Source: Flavobacterium oncorhynchi
Lineage (GTDB): Bacteria; Bacteroidota; Bacteroidia; Flavobacteriales; Flavobacteriaceae
DNA: 64,000 nucleotides
NCBI RefSeq assembly: GCF_002217355.1
Contig: NZ_MUHA01000010.1
Span: forward strand, 32,421-96,420
Direction of reading: 5' to 3'
Part shown: positions 7,901 to 17,659 of the stretch, one piece after another
How positions within the stretch are numbered: position 1 is the first letter of the stretch
How the letters are laid out: each line of letters opens with the position of its first letter
The notes under the pieces: model-generated
What the model was told of the DNA's origin: nothing
Database searches by the model: none
What the model saw: the letters and a program-made list of their open reading frames with translations, nothing else
Translations under genes and position numbers: made by a program

Positions 7901-9868
7901 TTATTGGAAGAAATTCCAAACTAAGCCAAATCGCAGTACAAAATCACGATAAGGATTGTTAGGTGCCGAATAATAATCGCTTTTTGCAAAAAGAGCATTT
8001 ATATGTTCTGCTTTTAGATAAAAACGTGTCTGACGAATTCTTGCATTTATAAAAAGATCAAAAAGTGGATAATTTCCAATCTCTTTATTATTTTGAACAA
8101 AAAACTCTCCAACAACCGGATTATATCCATTACCATAATATTTTGTAAAATAATTAAAGACAACACCTGCTTGTGCAAATAATGCTTTCTTAAAAAAGTG
8201 ATTTGAATAATAGAATGTGTTTCTTGTTACAAAATCTGGTACATTTAAAATTAAATCAGATTGATCTACTTTCTGATACAGAAGAGTATTATCTAATGCA
8301 AATTTCCCAAATTTAAATTCTTTGCTTGCTTTTATTTCTAAATAATTAATAGCATTTCCGTACTGCTCCGGTCTTACAATTTGTGTTTGTGCTAATACTT
8401 GAGCCGGAGTTGAAACATCTTTAAAATACAAATGATCGTTTAAAACTGTATACTGAACTTCGGCATTTAGCCAAGGTGTATACACGCTGGCTCCAAGCGT
8501 ATTAATTTTTTCGTTTTTAAAATCATTCGACCAGTTGTATTGTACATAACTGCTTTGATATAAATTGTAATTATTGTTTGGCAGTTTATTTACGTTTCTA
8601 TACTTAAAATCGAACTGGATTTTCTCATTTAAGTTATATCGTAATTTTGCATCAAGATCAGAAAGTGACTGGTTAGTGATGGATCTTGTATATAAAAAAC
8701 GACCATTCCATTTATTCTTTTGATATTCATATTGTCCACCTACATTATTGATCTGTAGAAACAAATTATCTGGAACCACTCCTCCTGATTTATCAACTAA
8801 AATTCGATCGTATTTGTAATTTGATCTGTAATCATCTACAAAAAAATTAAACTTCCCTAATAGAGAATTTTCATAAGCCAATCCAACTTTATTGTACAAT
8901 CTTTCAAAATGAGTTTGATCATTTATGCCACTTGTGGTATATGAAGCACCAAAACGCTGCACTTGCTGTCCGTCAACAGTCGAAAGAACTGTAGGCTGAT
9001 TGTATTCGAAAAATTTATTTTCGAAGTTAAACTGATGATTTATATACAAATTATTATTTCCGTTTTTTGGATTCACTCTGAAAGCGTGGTCAAAAAATAA
9101 TCTTTTTCCTTTCAAAAAAGATTTTGCATCTGTCAAGTAAACTTGTAATCGCTGACGGTTTTTAAAATCTGGATTGTCACTTTCAAAATCCTCTGGTGTG
9201 GTAATACCTCCATTTTCTTCGTTTGAATTATCTTGAAAAGTAAAGTGTGCATTTAAAGCATATCTTCTATCTGTTGTTGCATAACTTGTAGTAAATCTAA
9301 AATTTCCTGAACTTACCAACTGATTTATATAATCTCCCTCTGAACGTAATCCTCTATAAGCAATAGAAAAATTAAGGTTTTTTGAAGTATTTAAAGTAAT
9401 AAACGAGTCTACATTTTGTCCTTTATTAATTGTGGTATTAAAAAACAACTCTGTTAAAGGCGTCGCTGCAGAATAATATCTAATATCATCTGCTTGCAAA
9501 TAATTATAGTGCATTGCCGAAAAGCCAATCTCTGGGTAAGGAGAAAAACTCGTTAAACTGTATTGTAAAACATTTAAAGGCTGCCCAATATTTGAGAACT
9601 CCAACAGTCCAAAAAGATCTTTTCGCAAATGGTTTTGTTTGTATGCACTTTTTATTGTCAATGATGTATCTACATAAGTAGTATCATGCTCTAGGGTAAT
9701 AATCTGATATTGATCTATTTTAGCAATTTTCGCCTTCTTCTTTTTAACTGTGTCTGTTATACTTGAATATTTTGAATTCATATCTAAACTACTTTTTGAA
9801 GTAGTCTTTTCTTGAGAAAACAATAAGGTTGGTATAATTAATAGATATAGAAAAATGAATATTCTCAT
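7901..9868 (-). CDS. Putative outer-membrane porin (Porin_10 family)
   Basis: This 655-residue exported protein has an N-terminal signal peptide (IFLYLLIIPTLLFSQEK). A charged linker follows, then a long run of alternating polar and hydrophobic strands ending in FVLRFGLVWNFFQ, the aromatic end expected of an outer-membrane barrel. Length and composition fit the Bacteroidota putative porin family (Porin_10). Many strands are Tyr- and Asn-rich, as is common in barrels of this phylum. The transported solute is unknown. It shares strand and close spacing with the CBS-type enzyme downstream and is separated from the SusCD pair by a terminator. Confidence 0.75.
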   Translation of the reverse strand: MRIFIFLYLLIIPTLLFSQEKTTSKSSLDMNSKYSSITDTVKKKKAKIAKIDQYQIITLEHDTTYVDTSLTIKSAYKQNHLRKDLFGLLEFSNIGQPLNVLQYSLTSFSPYPEIGFSAMHYNYLQADDIRYYSAATPLTELFFNTTINKGQNVDSFITLNTSKNLNFSIAYRGLRSEGDYINQLVSSGNFRFTTSYATTDRRYALNAHFTFQDNSNEENGGITTPEDFESDNPDFKNRQRLQVYLTDAKSFLKGKRLFFDHAFRVNPKNGNNNLYINHQFNFENKFFEYNQPTVLSTVDGQQVQRFGASYTTSGINDQTHFERLYNKVGLAYENSLLGKFNFFVDDYRSNYKYDRILVDKSGGVVPDNLFLQINNVGGQYEYQKNKWNGRFLYTRSITNQSLSDLDAKLRYNLNEKIQFDFKYRNVNKLPNNNYNLYQSSYVQYNWSNDFKNEKINTLGASVYTPWLNAEVQYTVLNDHLYFKDVSTPAQVLAQTQIVRPEQYGNAINYLEIKASKEFKFGKFALDNTLLYQKVDQSDLILNVPDFVTRNTFYYSNHFFKKALFAQAGVVFNYFTKYYGNGYNPVVGEFFVQNNKEIGNYPLFDLFINARIRQTRFYLKAEHINALFAKSDYYSAPNNPYRDFVLRFGLVWNFFQ

Positions 9869-9990
9869 TTGATAATGTTATATAAAATTATTTCGGCAAA
9901 ATTTGTCGAGCAAAGGTAAAAGATAAAAACGTATAAACGAAAAAAAACAAAATGTTAGTATACCCGCATTTTTATAACCGTTTCTAAAAT

Positions 9991-10024
9991 GAAAACCCCG
10001 TTTACAAACGTAAACGGGGTTTTC
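9991..10024 (-). terminator. Terminator of the susC-susD operon
   Basis: This is a perfect 15-base inverted repeat (9991-10005 and 10010-10024; AAAACCCCGTTTAC against GTAAACGGGGTTTT) with an AAAC loop. It is GC-rich at its centre and flanked by A/T. It lies 125 bases past the susD stop codon and before the porin gene. It could work in both directions. Confidence 0.85.
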
Positions 10025-10148
10025 AAGAAAATCAAAATATTTATTGTTTCTGTAAAATAAGCTTAATGTGGACGATTACTTTAATTCTCTACTAGTTTTT
10101 AAATCTTTCAAAAATTAAAAATCCTCATTAAAATAAAATTACATTTTT

Positions 10149-11624
10149 TTATAATTCATTTTGTTTAAGTAATGGATTAGCATTGATCTCTGCTCTAGGG
10201 ATCAACCATTGCCATCTTTTGTCTGTTGCAGGAACGTTGATTACGTTGTTTGTGATCGTTGAATTATGATTAGCACCTGATCTATCAAGAGGAGAATTTG
10301 TTCTCTTTAAGTCATAAAATCTAAAACCTTCACCCCATAATTCAATTCTTCTTTGAAACCAAATTTCATCTACTAAAGCTTGTCCTGTTTTTGTAGACAA
10401 AGTATATCCAGTATCTCTAGTTTTTACTAAATTAAATAATACAGTAGCTGCATCAGCTTGTCCTAATCTTGCTTTTGCTTCTGCTTCGATAAGATACATT
10501 TCGGCAACACGCATATAAGGAATATCACATCTAGCGTCACCAGTACTTACCGCTAAGAATTTTTGACTTGTATAAGGAAATTTATTAAAAGCTGATGAAA
10601 GATTTAATGAAGCATGTGCCCCTGTTTTGTCAAACAACTTTGAACGTACGTCAGTTGTTGGGATTAAGTTGTAAAGCTTACTGTTAATAGCCTTAGGACA
10701 AACACGGATAACTGTTGAATTAAAATTTCTAGACATGTAAGCCCCAAAATTACCAAAATAATCTGTTTGAACTTCGTTAACATGACTTCCCCACATCCAT
10801 TCTTTAGCGTTAAAGTCATTAAATCCTTTTACATATTCCTCAGCATTCATTAATGCTACACCCGTTTTAGCTTTAGCGGCATAATCTGCAGCAATAGCCC
10901 AATTTCCTTGAGTTAATGCTACCCTAGCTTTCAAACCTTGTGCTACACTTAAACCTAAATGAGAGTTATTTGGTTTTGTATAACCTACTAATAACGTATT
11001 TGCTTCATCTAAATCCTTATTGATTTGTGCGTAAACTTGTTCAACAGTTGCACGAGCCATAGGTTGATCACTAACAGTTAAAGCAAGAGGAACACCCATT
11101 TGTGAATTATCAACTCCGTTAACATATCTTTTACCAAATATCTGAACCAATTGATAATGAGAAAATGCTCTATAAAGCAAAGCTTGACCTTTTAGCACTT
11201 TTTTATCTGAGTCTGGACCTGTTGACGCATCAACTGCACCTAAAATAGTGTTAGCATTTCTAATTATTCTATAATAAGTACGGTATGGAAATCTAACATC
11301 TTGGGCATTTTCATTTGCTACACCATTCCAGTTGTAAACTTGTAAAAACCAAGTGTTATTAGAAGTATAAACTAAATCATCTCCAACGATATCCATCTGT
11401 TGCATCATTCCCCCTAGTCCATTCTCATTCTGATTACTTTCATATCTAATATACAATGATCTGTGTATACCATTTAAAAGCGTCATTAAATTTTCAGTGG
11501 TTTTAGTCGCCCCGTCGTAATCAACAAATTCTGTAGGCTTTTTATCTAAAAAATCTTCTGAACACGACGTCAGTGCTAATAACGATATTGCAATAAATAT
11601 CTGTTTTATATAATTTGATTTCAT
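10149..11624 (-). CDS. SusD/RagB-like surface nutrient-binding lipoprotein
   Basis: This 491-residue lipoprotein is the partner lid of the SusC-type channel directly upstream (11-base gap). The signal peptide ends in a lipobox (LLALTSC, Cys21). SEDFLDKKPTEF follows, the usual start of mature SusD proteins. A helical TPR-like region and the C-terminal motif WFQRRIELWGEGFRFYDLKR, close to the end, confirm the family. SusD proteins sit outside the outer membrane, bind glycans or peptides, and hand them to SusC. No glycoside hydrolase, peptidase, sigma or anti-sigma gene is adjacent, so the ligand cannot be guessed. Confidence 0.93.
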   Translation of the reverse strand: MKSNYIKQIFIAISLLALTSCSEDFLDKKPTEFVDYDGATKTTENLMTLLNGIHRSLYIRYESNQNENGLGGMMQQMDIVGDDLVYTSNNTWFLQVYNWNGVANENAQDVRFPYRTYYRIIRNANTILGAVDASTGPDSDKKVLKGQALLYRAFSHYQLVQIFGKRYVNGVDNSQMGVPLALTVSDQPMARATVEQVYAQINKDLDEANTLLVGYTKPNNSHLGLSVAQGLKARVALTQGNWAIAADYAAKAKTGVALMNAEEYVKGFNDFNAKEWMWGSHVNEVQTDYFGNFGAYMSRNFNSTVIRVCPKAINSKLYNLIPTTDVRSKLFDKTGAHASLNLSSAFNKFPYTSQKFLAVSTGDARCDIPYMRVAEMYLIEAEAKARLGQADAATVLFNLVKTRDTGYTLSTKTGQALVDEIWFQRRIELWGEGFRFYDLKRTNSPLDRSGANHNSTITNNVINVPATDKRWQWLIPRAEINANPLLKQNEL

Positions 11625-11635
11625 AATATTATTTT

Positions 11636-14600
11636 TTAAAAGTTTAAGTTTAACCCTAATGTAATAGCTCTAGATGGCATGTATCTATTTTGAGTTGTTC
11701 CATTAAAAGTTTGACTTGGATCCATTCCTTGACGTTTAGTGAATAATAGTAAATTTTCACCATTTACATACAAGGTAGCATTGTCTACTCCTAATTTAGA
11801 GATTAATTCTGATGGCATTTTATAAGATAAGTTAACTTGTCTTAAAGATAAATAATCTGAACCTATCAACCATCTGTCAGAAGCAGCGCTTGACTGTGTA
11901 TTTCTACTAACATCCATTCTTGGAACATCAGTGATATCACCCGGTTTTTGCCATCTGTTAAGAGCATCTACACTTAAAGCTGATCCATAGCTGCTTCCAG
12001 TATGCATAAGCGACGCATAATTAGTATCATACATCATTCCACCAATTTGATAAGCAAATAAAACTTCTAATCTTAAACCTTTATATTCAAAGTTAGTACC
12101 AAAACTTCCAAACAAATCAGGAATTGCTGAATCAGCATAATGATATAATGCTTTATTTGGATCTGTTGTTACATTTACTCCATTCACCACTCTTTGAGTA
12201 ATATCCCCAGCTACAATTAAAGTTGGATCTGATACATACAGAGCATATCCATCTGTTGAATCTACACCATACCATTCTCTCAACCAGTAGTCATACATAG
12301 ACTGTCCAACCATTAATTTCTTAGTTCCATTAATAATCTCCTTTTGTGGAAGCTTAGTAATTTCGTTATGGATTGTTGATGCATTTACATTCAATCCCCA
12401 AGAAAAATCAGCTGTTTTTACAACAATCCCGTCTAAAGAAACTTCGAAACCTCTATTAAACATAGAGCCAATATTTTCGATTCTGTTATCAAGTCCTGAA
12501 GATAAAGGATTTGGTACAGAAAAGATCAAATCATCTGTGCTTCTGTTATAATACTCAACACTACCTCTAAGTCTGTTTTTAAACAATCCAAATTCAACAG
12601 CAATATCTTTCTGAGTATTTTTTTCCCATTTTAAATTTACAGCTCCACTAGCGTTTGTAACAACTCCACCTTCACTTCCATTATCATATCCTAAACTAAA
12701 AGTTGATTGACCTGCATAAAAACTTAAATCGTCATGGTTGATATGAGAATCGTTACCAACTTCTCCAAAAGAAGCTCTTAATTTCAATTCATTAATCCAA
12801 CTGCTATTTTCTAAGAAGCTTTCTTTTGTAAGTACCCAAGCACCACCAACTGACCAGAAATTACCCCAACGGTTATCTTTTGTAAATTTTGAAGAACCAT
12901 CTCTTCTAAAAGACCCCGAAAGGATGTATTTATCTTTATAGTCATATCCAACTCTTGAAAGATAAGATTCTGTTCCGTAATTTCTTGTATAAGAATTTAA
13001 GTCTGTTACCGTAGCATAATTAATAAACTCTACGTTATCTGGCGAAACCTGACCTGTTTTAGTCCCATTTAACCATTCTCTTTCGTAATCAAAACTTTCA
13101 TGTCCTACTAAAACTGATATCGTGTGATCTCCAATTTTTTTATCATAGTTTAATAACTGATTGTAAGTAACACCAGTTAGAACTCTATTCTCTTTAGCCA
13201 TTAACCCTGTTGGAGCACCATCACCAATTTCTGGATTATAAGAATACGTTCTGTTAAAATATGTTTTATCCAGCGCTGCATTTGCAGTAAATTTAAAATC
13301 TTTCAAAAATTTGAACTCAACATATGTTCTTGCTGATAAAGCCGTCCCTTTTTGATTATCTGTATTGTTTAATGTTTCATAAACAATATTTCTACCTGGT
13401 GCAGCACTAGCACCTCTACTAATTGAATAAATTTTATCCCCAGTAATTGGATCTAATAAAAAATCTCCATTTGGTTTATGATCATAAACAGGGTAAATAG
13501 GCCCCATAAATCTAGTTGCTCTAAATGGATTATTAACAGAAGTTGAATTATCAACTCCGTTTACCGCCAAATTAGAATCTGTTGTAGTTCCTGATAAATT
13601 AATCCCAGTCTTTAACCAATCATTAAAAGTAGTATTAATATTTAAACGAGCAGAAATTCTCTCATAATCAGAATTTTGAAGATATCCTTCTTCATTAAGA
13701 TATCCCAAAGAAGCAAAATAATTTGATTTATCAGATTTACCTTGATAAGAAAAATCAGCATTTTGTCTTGTTCCAGCTCTTTCTAATTCTCTAGTCCAAT
13801 CTAAATCATTTGGATACAAAAGTTGAGCATTTGGATTTAATTTACCATCTGTTCCAACAACTTGTGCGTTTGGAACATTAAATGGGTTTGTAACCAACAG
13901 AGGTTGAACATTGGCAGATGCATATGTATTAGCAGCAGCTATTTGAGCTGGTGTTCCCATTGCACGGCTATTTCTAATAGCTTCCCACTCCAAAGGATAG
14001 TAATCAAAAGCACTAACTCTATCGTATTCTTTAATCAATCTTGAAGTCAATCCTTGACTTACATTTAGTGAAAACTTATCTTTTGAGGATTTACCAGTTT
14101 TTGTTGTAATAATAATTACACCATTAGCTGCTTTTGATCCATAAAGAGAAGTTGAAGATGCATCTTTTAAAACTGTTAAGCTTTCAATATCAGCAGAATT
14201 CAAAGTACTAATATCACCTGCAAACGGCACTCCGTCTACAACGTACAACGGTGTATTTGATCCGTTGATAGAACTAAAACCACGTATTCTAATTGCTGGA
14301 GCAGCACCTGGTTGTCCAGACGCACTTTGAATTTGAACACCTGAAGTAGCTCCTTCAATTGTAGACAAAACGTTTGTTACTGCTCTATTAGCAAAATCTT
14401 CTGCTTTGATCGAAGCAGCAGAACCTGTATAAGAACTTTTCTTTGCTTTTCCATAGGCAACAACAACAACCTCATCTAAAGCTTTCCCTGAATCTTTCAT
14501 TTTAACATTTACTGTTGAAGAAGGACCTACAACAGCTGTAACCTGATCCATCCCAACATAAGAAAAAAGAAGTACATCACCAGTTTTAGCTTTAATAGAG

Positions 14601-14779
14601 AAACCTCCATCAAAATCTGTTTGCGTACTAACTTTTGTTCCTTTAACAATAACATTAACCCCTGGAATAACTCCTGTATCACCCGAAACGATACCTGTAA
14701 CAGTCCTCTCTTGAGCATAAGAAAACTGAATAGAAAGCGCTATCAATAGCGAATAGATCCATTGTAATTTTAATTTCAT
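11636..14779 (-). CDS. SusC/RagA TonB-linked outer-membrane channel
   Basis: This 1047-residue outer-membrane transporter has a signal peptide (about 1-22, ending SYAQ). A carboxypeptidase-regulatory-like beta domain follows (RTVTGIVSGDTGVIPGVNVIVKGT, about 25-100). Next come a TonB-box-like linker (ALDEVVVVAYG) and a plug with the SusC signature GSKAANGVIIITTK. A barrel of about 22 strands ends in ITLGLNLNF. It imports oligomeric nutrients with energy from TonB-ExbBD, in complex with the SusD protein encoded downstream. No STN domain is present, so control by a FecR/sigma pair is unlikely. The substrate is unknown. Confidence 0.95.
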   Translation of the reverse strand: MKLKLQWIYSLLIALSIQFSYAQERTVTGIVSGDTGVIPGVNVIVKGTKVSTQTDFDGGFSIKAKTGDVLLFSYVGMDQVTAVVGPSSTVNVKMKDSGKALDEVVVVAYGKAKKSSYTGSAASIKAEDFANRAVTNVLSTIEGATSGVQIQSASGQPGAAPAIRIRGFSSINGSNTPLYVVDGVPFAGDISTLNSADIESLTVLKDASSTSLYGSKAANGVIIITTKTGKSSKDKFSLNVSQGLTSRLIKEYDRVSAFDYYPLEWEAIRNSRAMGTPAQIAAANTYASANVQPLLVTNPFNVPNAQVVGTDGKLNPNAQLLYPNDLDWTRELERAGTRQNADFSYQGKSDKSNYFASLGYLNEEGYLQNSDYERISARLNINTTFNDWLKTGINLSGTTTDSNLAVNGVDNSTSVNNPFRATRFMGPIYPVYDHKPNGDFLLDPITGDKIYSISRGASAAPGRNIVYETLNNTDNQKGTALSARTYVEFKFLKDFKFTANAALDKTYFNRTYSYNPEIGDGAPTGLMAKENRVLTGVTYNQLLNYDKKIGDHTISVLVGHESFDYEREWLNGTKTGQVSPDNVEFINYATVTDLNSYTRNYGTESYLSRVGYDYKDKYILSGSFRRDGSSKFTKDNRWGNFWSVGGAWVLTKESFLENSSWINELKLRASFGEVGNDSHINHDDLSFYAGQSTFSLGYDNGSEGGVVTNASGAVNLKWEKNTQKDIAVEFGLFKNRLRGSVEYYNRSTDDLIFSVPNPLSSGLDNRIENIGSMFNRGFEVSLDGIVVKTADFSWGLNVNASTIHNEITKLPQKEIINGTKKLMVGQSMYDYWLREWYGVDSTDGYALYVSDPTLIVAGDITQRVVNGVNVTTDPNKALYHYADSAIPDLFGSFGTNFEYKGLRLEVLFAYQIGGMMYDTNYASLMHTGSSYGSALSVDALNRWQKPGDITDVPRMDVSRNTQSSAASDRWLIGSDYLSLRQVNLSYKMPSELISKLGVDNATLYVNGENLLLFTKRQGMDPSQTFNGTTQNRYMPSRAITLGLNLNF

Positions 14780-15481
14780 TTTGGTATATATTTGAATTAG
14801 TATGCGACAAACATCTTAATTATTTCTTAAAATAACAAGAGCCTTTTTAACAGAACACCAACATTACTTTAATAGCGCATTAACAGTAAAACGCAGTAAA
14901 TCAACATTTTTTAGCTAAAACCCTATTATATATAACAATACAGCTTTATCTACAATATATTCAATCTTGCAATTTTAACATAATATTAACATTCCAAACT
15001 GTAACAAAACCCTTAAAACGGAGTGCATTTTGTTTAAAATGTAACAATTATCCTAACAAAAAAAATAGCAAAAAGGCACATTTCCACACTTAACTAGTTA
15101 TTTAAGTTCATTATTTACAATTGATAGCCCAAAAATCGCCCCACTTTCGATTCAAAAATTTTTAATTTTTTTTTAACATAAATAGATGTAACTGAGAAAA
15201 AAATACAATTTTAGATGATCCGTTTACGACTTAGAAGACATCTTAACTAAAATAAAAGCAATCTTCAATTTTAACAGTATTAAAAAACACACATCAAAGG
15301 CAAATTAACATCTTGGTACGAAATACAATTTGTGTTTTGAATTATTCTATCGAACTACACCTTATCCATTTAAATAAAATTCAAAAACAAACAAACATAC
15401 GTTTTACCAATATTGATCAATTTGCCTTTTTAATAAATTTTGAAAAAAAAATACAATATTTGCACTTCAAAAAAGAACCAG
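14780..15481. other. 702-base AT-rich divergent spacer between susC and rnhB
   Basis: The spacer is very AT-rich. I see no gene, long repeat or clear terminator. Its right end holds the rnhB -7-like box (15455-15462). A minus-strand TATGTTTG (complement at 15392-15399) matches TANNTTTG but is about 610 bases from susC, so it is a weak candidate. A long susC leader or an unseen regulator site is possible. Confidence 0.5.
15455..15462 (+). promoter_or_regulatory. Putative -7 element of rnhB
   Basis: AATATTTG matches seven of eight positions of TANNTTTG and is followed by GCAC, as often seen in Flavobacterium. It lies 20 bases before the ATG at 15482. This favours that start and argues against an upstream in-frame ATG at 15440. 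Confidence 0.45.
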
Positions 15482-16141
15482 ATGCTGCAGCTTAATTATT
15501 CAGGATTTACATTAGAGACAGGAACAGATGAAGCAGGACGTGGTTGTCTAGCAGGACCTGTTACGGCGGCGGCTATAATTCTTCCAAAAGATTTTGAGAA
15601 TACAATTCTAAATGACAGTAAACAATTGTCTGAAAAAACGCGTGCACTATTAAAACCAATTATCGAAGATCAATCGCTTTGTTTTTCAGTAACACATTTA
15701 TTTCCTGATGAGATTGATGAAATAAATATCTTAAATGCATCAATGAAGGGAATGCAGGAATGCATCTTAAAATTAAGTCAAGTTCCTGAATATATTATTG
15801 TAGACGGAAACCGTGCCTTGAATGCAAAACTAGGGCTAAAAAATACGGTTGGAAAACAGTTCTCTCCTGCTGAAATAGAATTGTTAAAATCTATTCCAAA
15901 CAAAAGTATTGTGAAAGGTGATGCCAAATTTCTAAGTATTGCAGCGGCATCAGTATTAGCAAAAACTTATCGAGATGAATATATGGATCAAATTCACGAA
16001 GAATTTCCAATGTATAACTGGAAAAAAAACAAAGGATACCCAACCAAAGAGCATCGAGAAGCAATTAAAAAATACGGAACAACAAAATATCACCGAATGA
16101 GTTTCAGACTTTTACCTGATCAGTTAACACTAGAGTTTTAA
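15482..16141 (+). CDS. rnhB: Ribonuclease HII
   Basis: RNase HII cuts the RNA strand of RNA-DNA hybrids and removes single ribonucleotides from DNA. The N-terminal [16 protein letters not shown] holds the DE pair of the DEDD active site (Asp16, Glu17 from the chosen start). IIVDGNRAL gives the third acidic residue. [20 protein letters not shown] and [22 protein letters not shown] are standard RNase HII motifs. The protein is 219 residues from the ATG at 15482, chosen because family members begin close to this point and because a -7 box sits just ahead. The gene stands alone and converges on the SDR gene, 46 bases away. Confidence 0.95.
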   Translation: MLQLNYSGFTLETGTDEAGRGCLAGPVTAAAIILPKDFENTILNDSKQLSEKTRALLKPIIEDQSLCFSVTHLFPDEIDEINILNASMKGMQECILKLSQVPEYIIVDGNRALNAKLGLKNTVGKQFSPAEIELLKSIPNKSIVKGDAKFLSIAAASVLAKTYRDEYMDQIHEEFPMYNWKKNKGYPTKEHREAIKKYGTTKYHRMSFRLLPDQLTLEF

Positions 16142-16187
16142 ATCATAAAGCAAAAATTGGCGTCATTTGATTTTACAATAAAAACTA

Positions 16188-16928
16188 TCAATTCAAACTA
16201 TTTATTTTTTTGAATGCAAAATGCGGAGCAACTCTAAAAAGCAGGTATAATAATTTTACCTTCGAAATTCTTATTTCTAATTTGTTTTTAGCAAGTCCTT
16301 TAAGCATTTCTGCAACAGCCTTTTCTGAGGATATAGCAATTTTAGGAGGATTGCCATTGTGCCACGGTGTATTTACTACTGGAAATAACACCTCAACAAT
16401 CTGTATTGATTCATTTTTAAGCTGGTACCTCAAGACTTGGGTAAAGGAGTGTAAGGCTGATTTTACAGCATTATAAAAAGTATAAGCACCTCTTGGCACA
16501 TATACCAAACCAGTTGTAATATTTATAACTTTCGAATTTTTATTCTTGATTAAAACAGGATACAACAATTTTATTAAACGAACTGGAGCTTCGAAATTGG
16601 TTGAAACTTCATCATCCATTTTTTGCAAAATCAAATCATCTTCTATAAAAGCTGTTCTATGAACAATCGCAGCATTATTGATCAAAATGTTCATTTGAGG
16701 GTAAGAAATCTCAACCCATTTTGCAAATACTTCACATTCATGCTCATTTGTAATATTACAAGGATAAATAATTAAATCCGGCAGTATTTTTTGTGCTTCT
16801 TTAAGTTTCTCAACAGAACGTGAACAAGTAATTACTGTATTACCTTGTTTTAAAAACTGCTTACACATTTCAAATCCTATACCTGAACTTCCTCCAGTAA
16901 TAACGATAGTACTATTCGTGATTTTCAT
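16188..16928 (-). CDS. Short-chain dehydrogenase/reductase (DltE-like)
   Basis: This 246-residue cytosolic Rossmann-fold oxidoreductase has the SDR cofactor motif GGSSGIG (residues 12-18), NNAAIVH (about 85-91) and the catalytic YNAVK. The usual catalytic Ser region reads NITTGLVYVP, so a Thr may stand in for Ser. An Arg after the second strand (CSRS) suggests NADP(H). The sequence resembles DltE/YqjQ-type SDRs of unknown substrate. It lies 63 bases downstream of the Crp/Fnr regulator on the same strand, and the two could form an operon. Confidence 0.85.
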   Translation of the reverse strand: MKITNSTIVITGGSSGIGFEMCKQFLKQGNTVITCSRSVEKLKEAQKILPDLIIYPCNITNEHECEVFAKWVEISYPQMNILINNAAIVHRTAFIEDDLILQKMDDEVSTNFEAPVRLIKLLYPVLIKNKNSKVINITTGLVYVPRGAYTFYNAVKSALHSFTQVLRYQLKNESIQIVEVLFPVVNTPWHNGNPPKIAISSEKAVAEMLKGLAKNKLEIRISKVKLLYLLFRVAPHFAFKKINSLN

Positions 16929-16991
16929 AACTCAATCTTTAAATTAAGCATTAAAAATACCCATCGTCACAAAACTATGCATTGATCTATG

Positions 16992-17567
16992 TTAAGTCTT
17001 AAATTTTCTTCTAATTCTACTAAGTGATTCGGGTTGAATACCTAAATATGAAGCTATAATTTGCTGCGAAACTCTATTTTCTAAATTTGGAAATTCTGCA
17101 ACAAAAATTTCATATCGTTTTTCTGCATCTAAAAGCAGTAATTCCCGCTCTCGTTTCTCTTTAACACAAAAAGCTTTTTCTAATATTTGAAGCAAAAAAA
17201 CACTCCAAAAAGAGTTTTTCTCCTTCATTTCCAGCCATCTCAAATAATCAATTTCCAAAATTTCTGCTTCTTCCAAAACTTCAACAGAAAAATAAGAAGT
17301 ACTATTATGAATCATTGCTGAATAGGAACTTATAAAATTGTTTTCGGTAATGATGCTTTTTGTAAACTCGTTACCATTTTCGTTACTATAAACGTATCGA
17401 AACAATCCTTTAAAAACAAAAGCCATCTTACGAGGAATTTGACCTGCCGCAATAAAATAATCTCCCTTGTCCATTATTTTATGCTCACATATATTCGATA
17501 ATTCTTCCAACTCTTTTTCAGGAAGTCTTAAACTATTTAAAATTGTTTTTTTATCGATCATATCCAT
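16992..17567 (-). CDS. Crp/Fnr-family transcription regulator
   Basis: The protein has an N-terminal cyclic-nucleotide-binding-like beta-barrel (about 10-115; GDYFIAAGQIPRKMAFVFKGLFRYV) and a C-terminal helix-turn-helix (RVSQQIIASYLGIQPESLSRIRRKF). The barrel lacks the arginine-containing phosphate-binding cassette of true CRP, so cAMP is not an obvious ligand. I place the start at the first ATG (17567, 191 residues). An extended reading to 17612 would begin with TTG and run through a strong palindrome (17588-17622) that looks like control DNA. Bacteroidota hold many such regulators, often controlling an adjacent oxidoreductase, and here the SDR gene follows. Confidence 0.85.
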   Translation of the reverse strand: MDMIDKKTILNSLRLPEKELEELSNICEHKIMDKGDYFIAAGQIPRKMAFVFKGLFRYVYSNENGNEFTKSIITENNFISSYSAMIHNSTSYFSVEVLEEAEILEIDYLRWLEMKEKNSFWSVFLLQILEKAFCVKEKRERELLLLDAEKRYEIFVAEFPNLENRVSQQIIASYLGIQPESLSRIRRKFKT

Positions 17568-17587
17568 ATCTAAAACAGAAAAACCCG

Positions 17588-17622
17588 TTGAATATAATTT
17601 GCATAAAAGCAATTATATTCAA
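17588..17622. promoter_or_regulatory. Palindrome upstream of the Crp/Fnr gene, likely operator
   Basis: TTGAATATAATTTGC (17588-17602) and GCAATTATATTCAA (17609-17622) form an inverted repeat with one extra T and a six-base spacer. The symmetry and its position 21 bases before the ATG fit a dimeric regulator site, possibly autoregulatory. It has no T-run or GC core, so it is unlike a terminator. Confidence 0.55.
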
Positions 17623-17659
17623 TAGGTATAAACTAAATATTCAAAAACTAAAACTAGTT

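Noticed and set aside
10149..14779. A full polysaccharide utilisation locus
   Set aside because: No glycoside hydrolase, lyase, sulfatase or hybrid sensor lies next to the SusC/SusD pair.
15313..15495. A 60-codon open frame upstream of rnhB
   Set aside because: It overlaps the rnhB start in another frame, has low-complexity AT-rich codons and spans the likely rnhB promoter.
17568..17612. Fifteen extra N-terminal residues on the Crp/Fnr regulator
   Set aside because: The frame would start with TTG inside a strong palindrome. The first ATG is at 17567.
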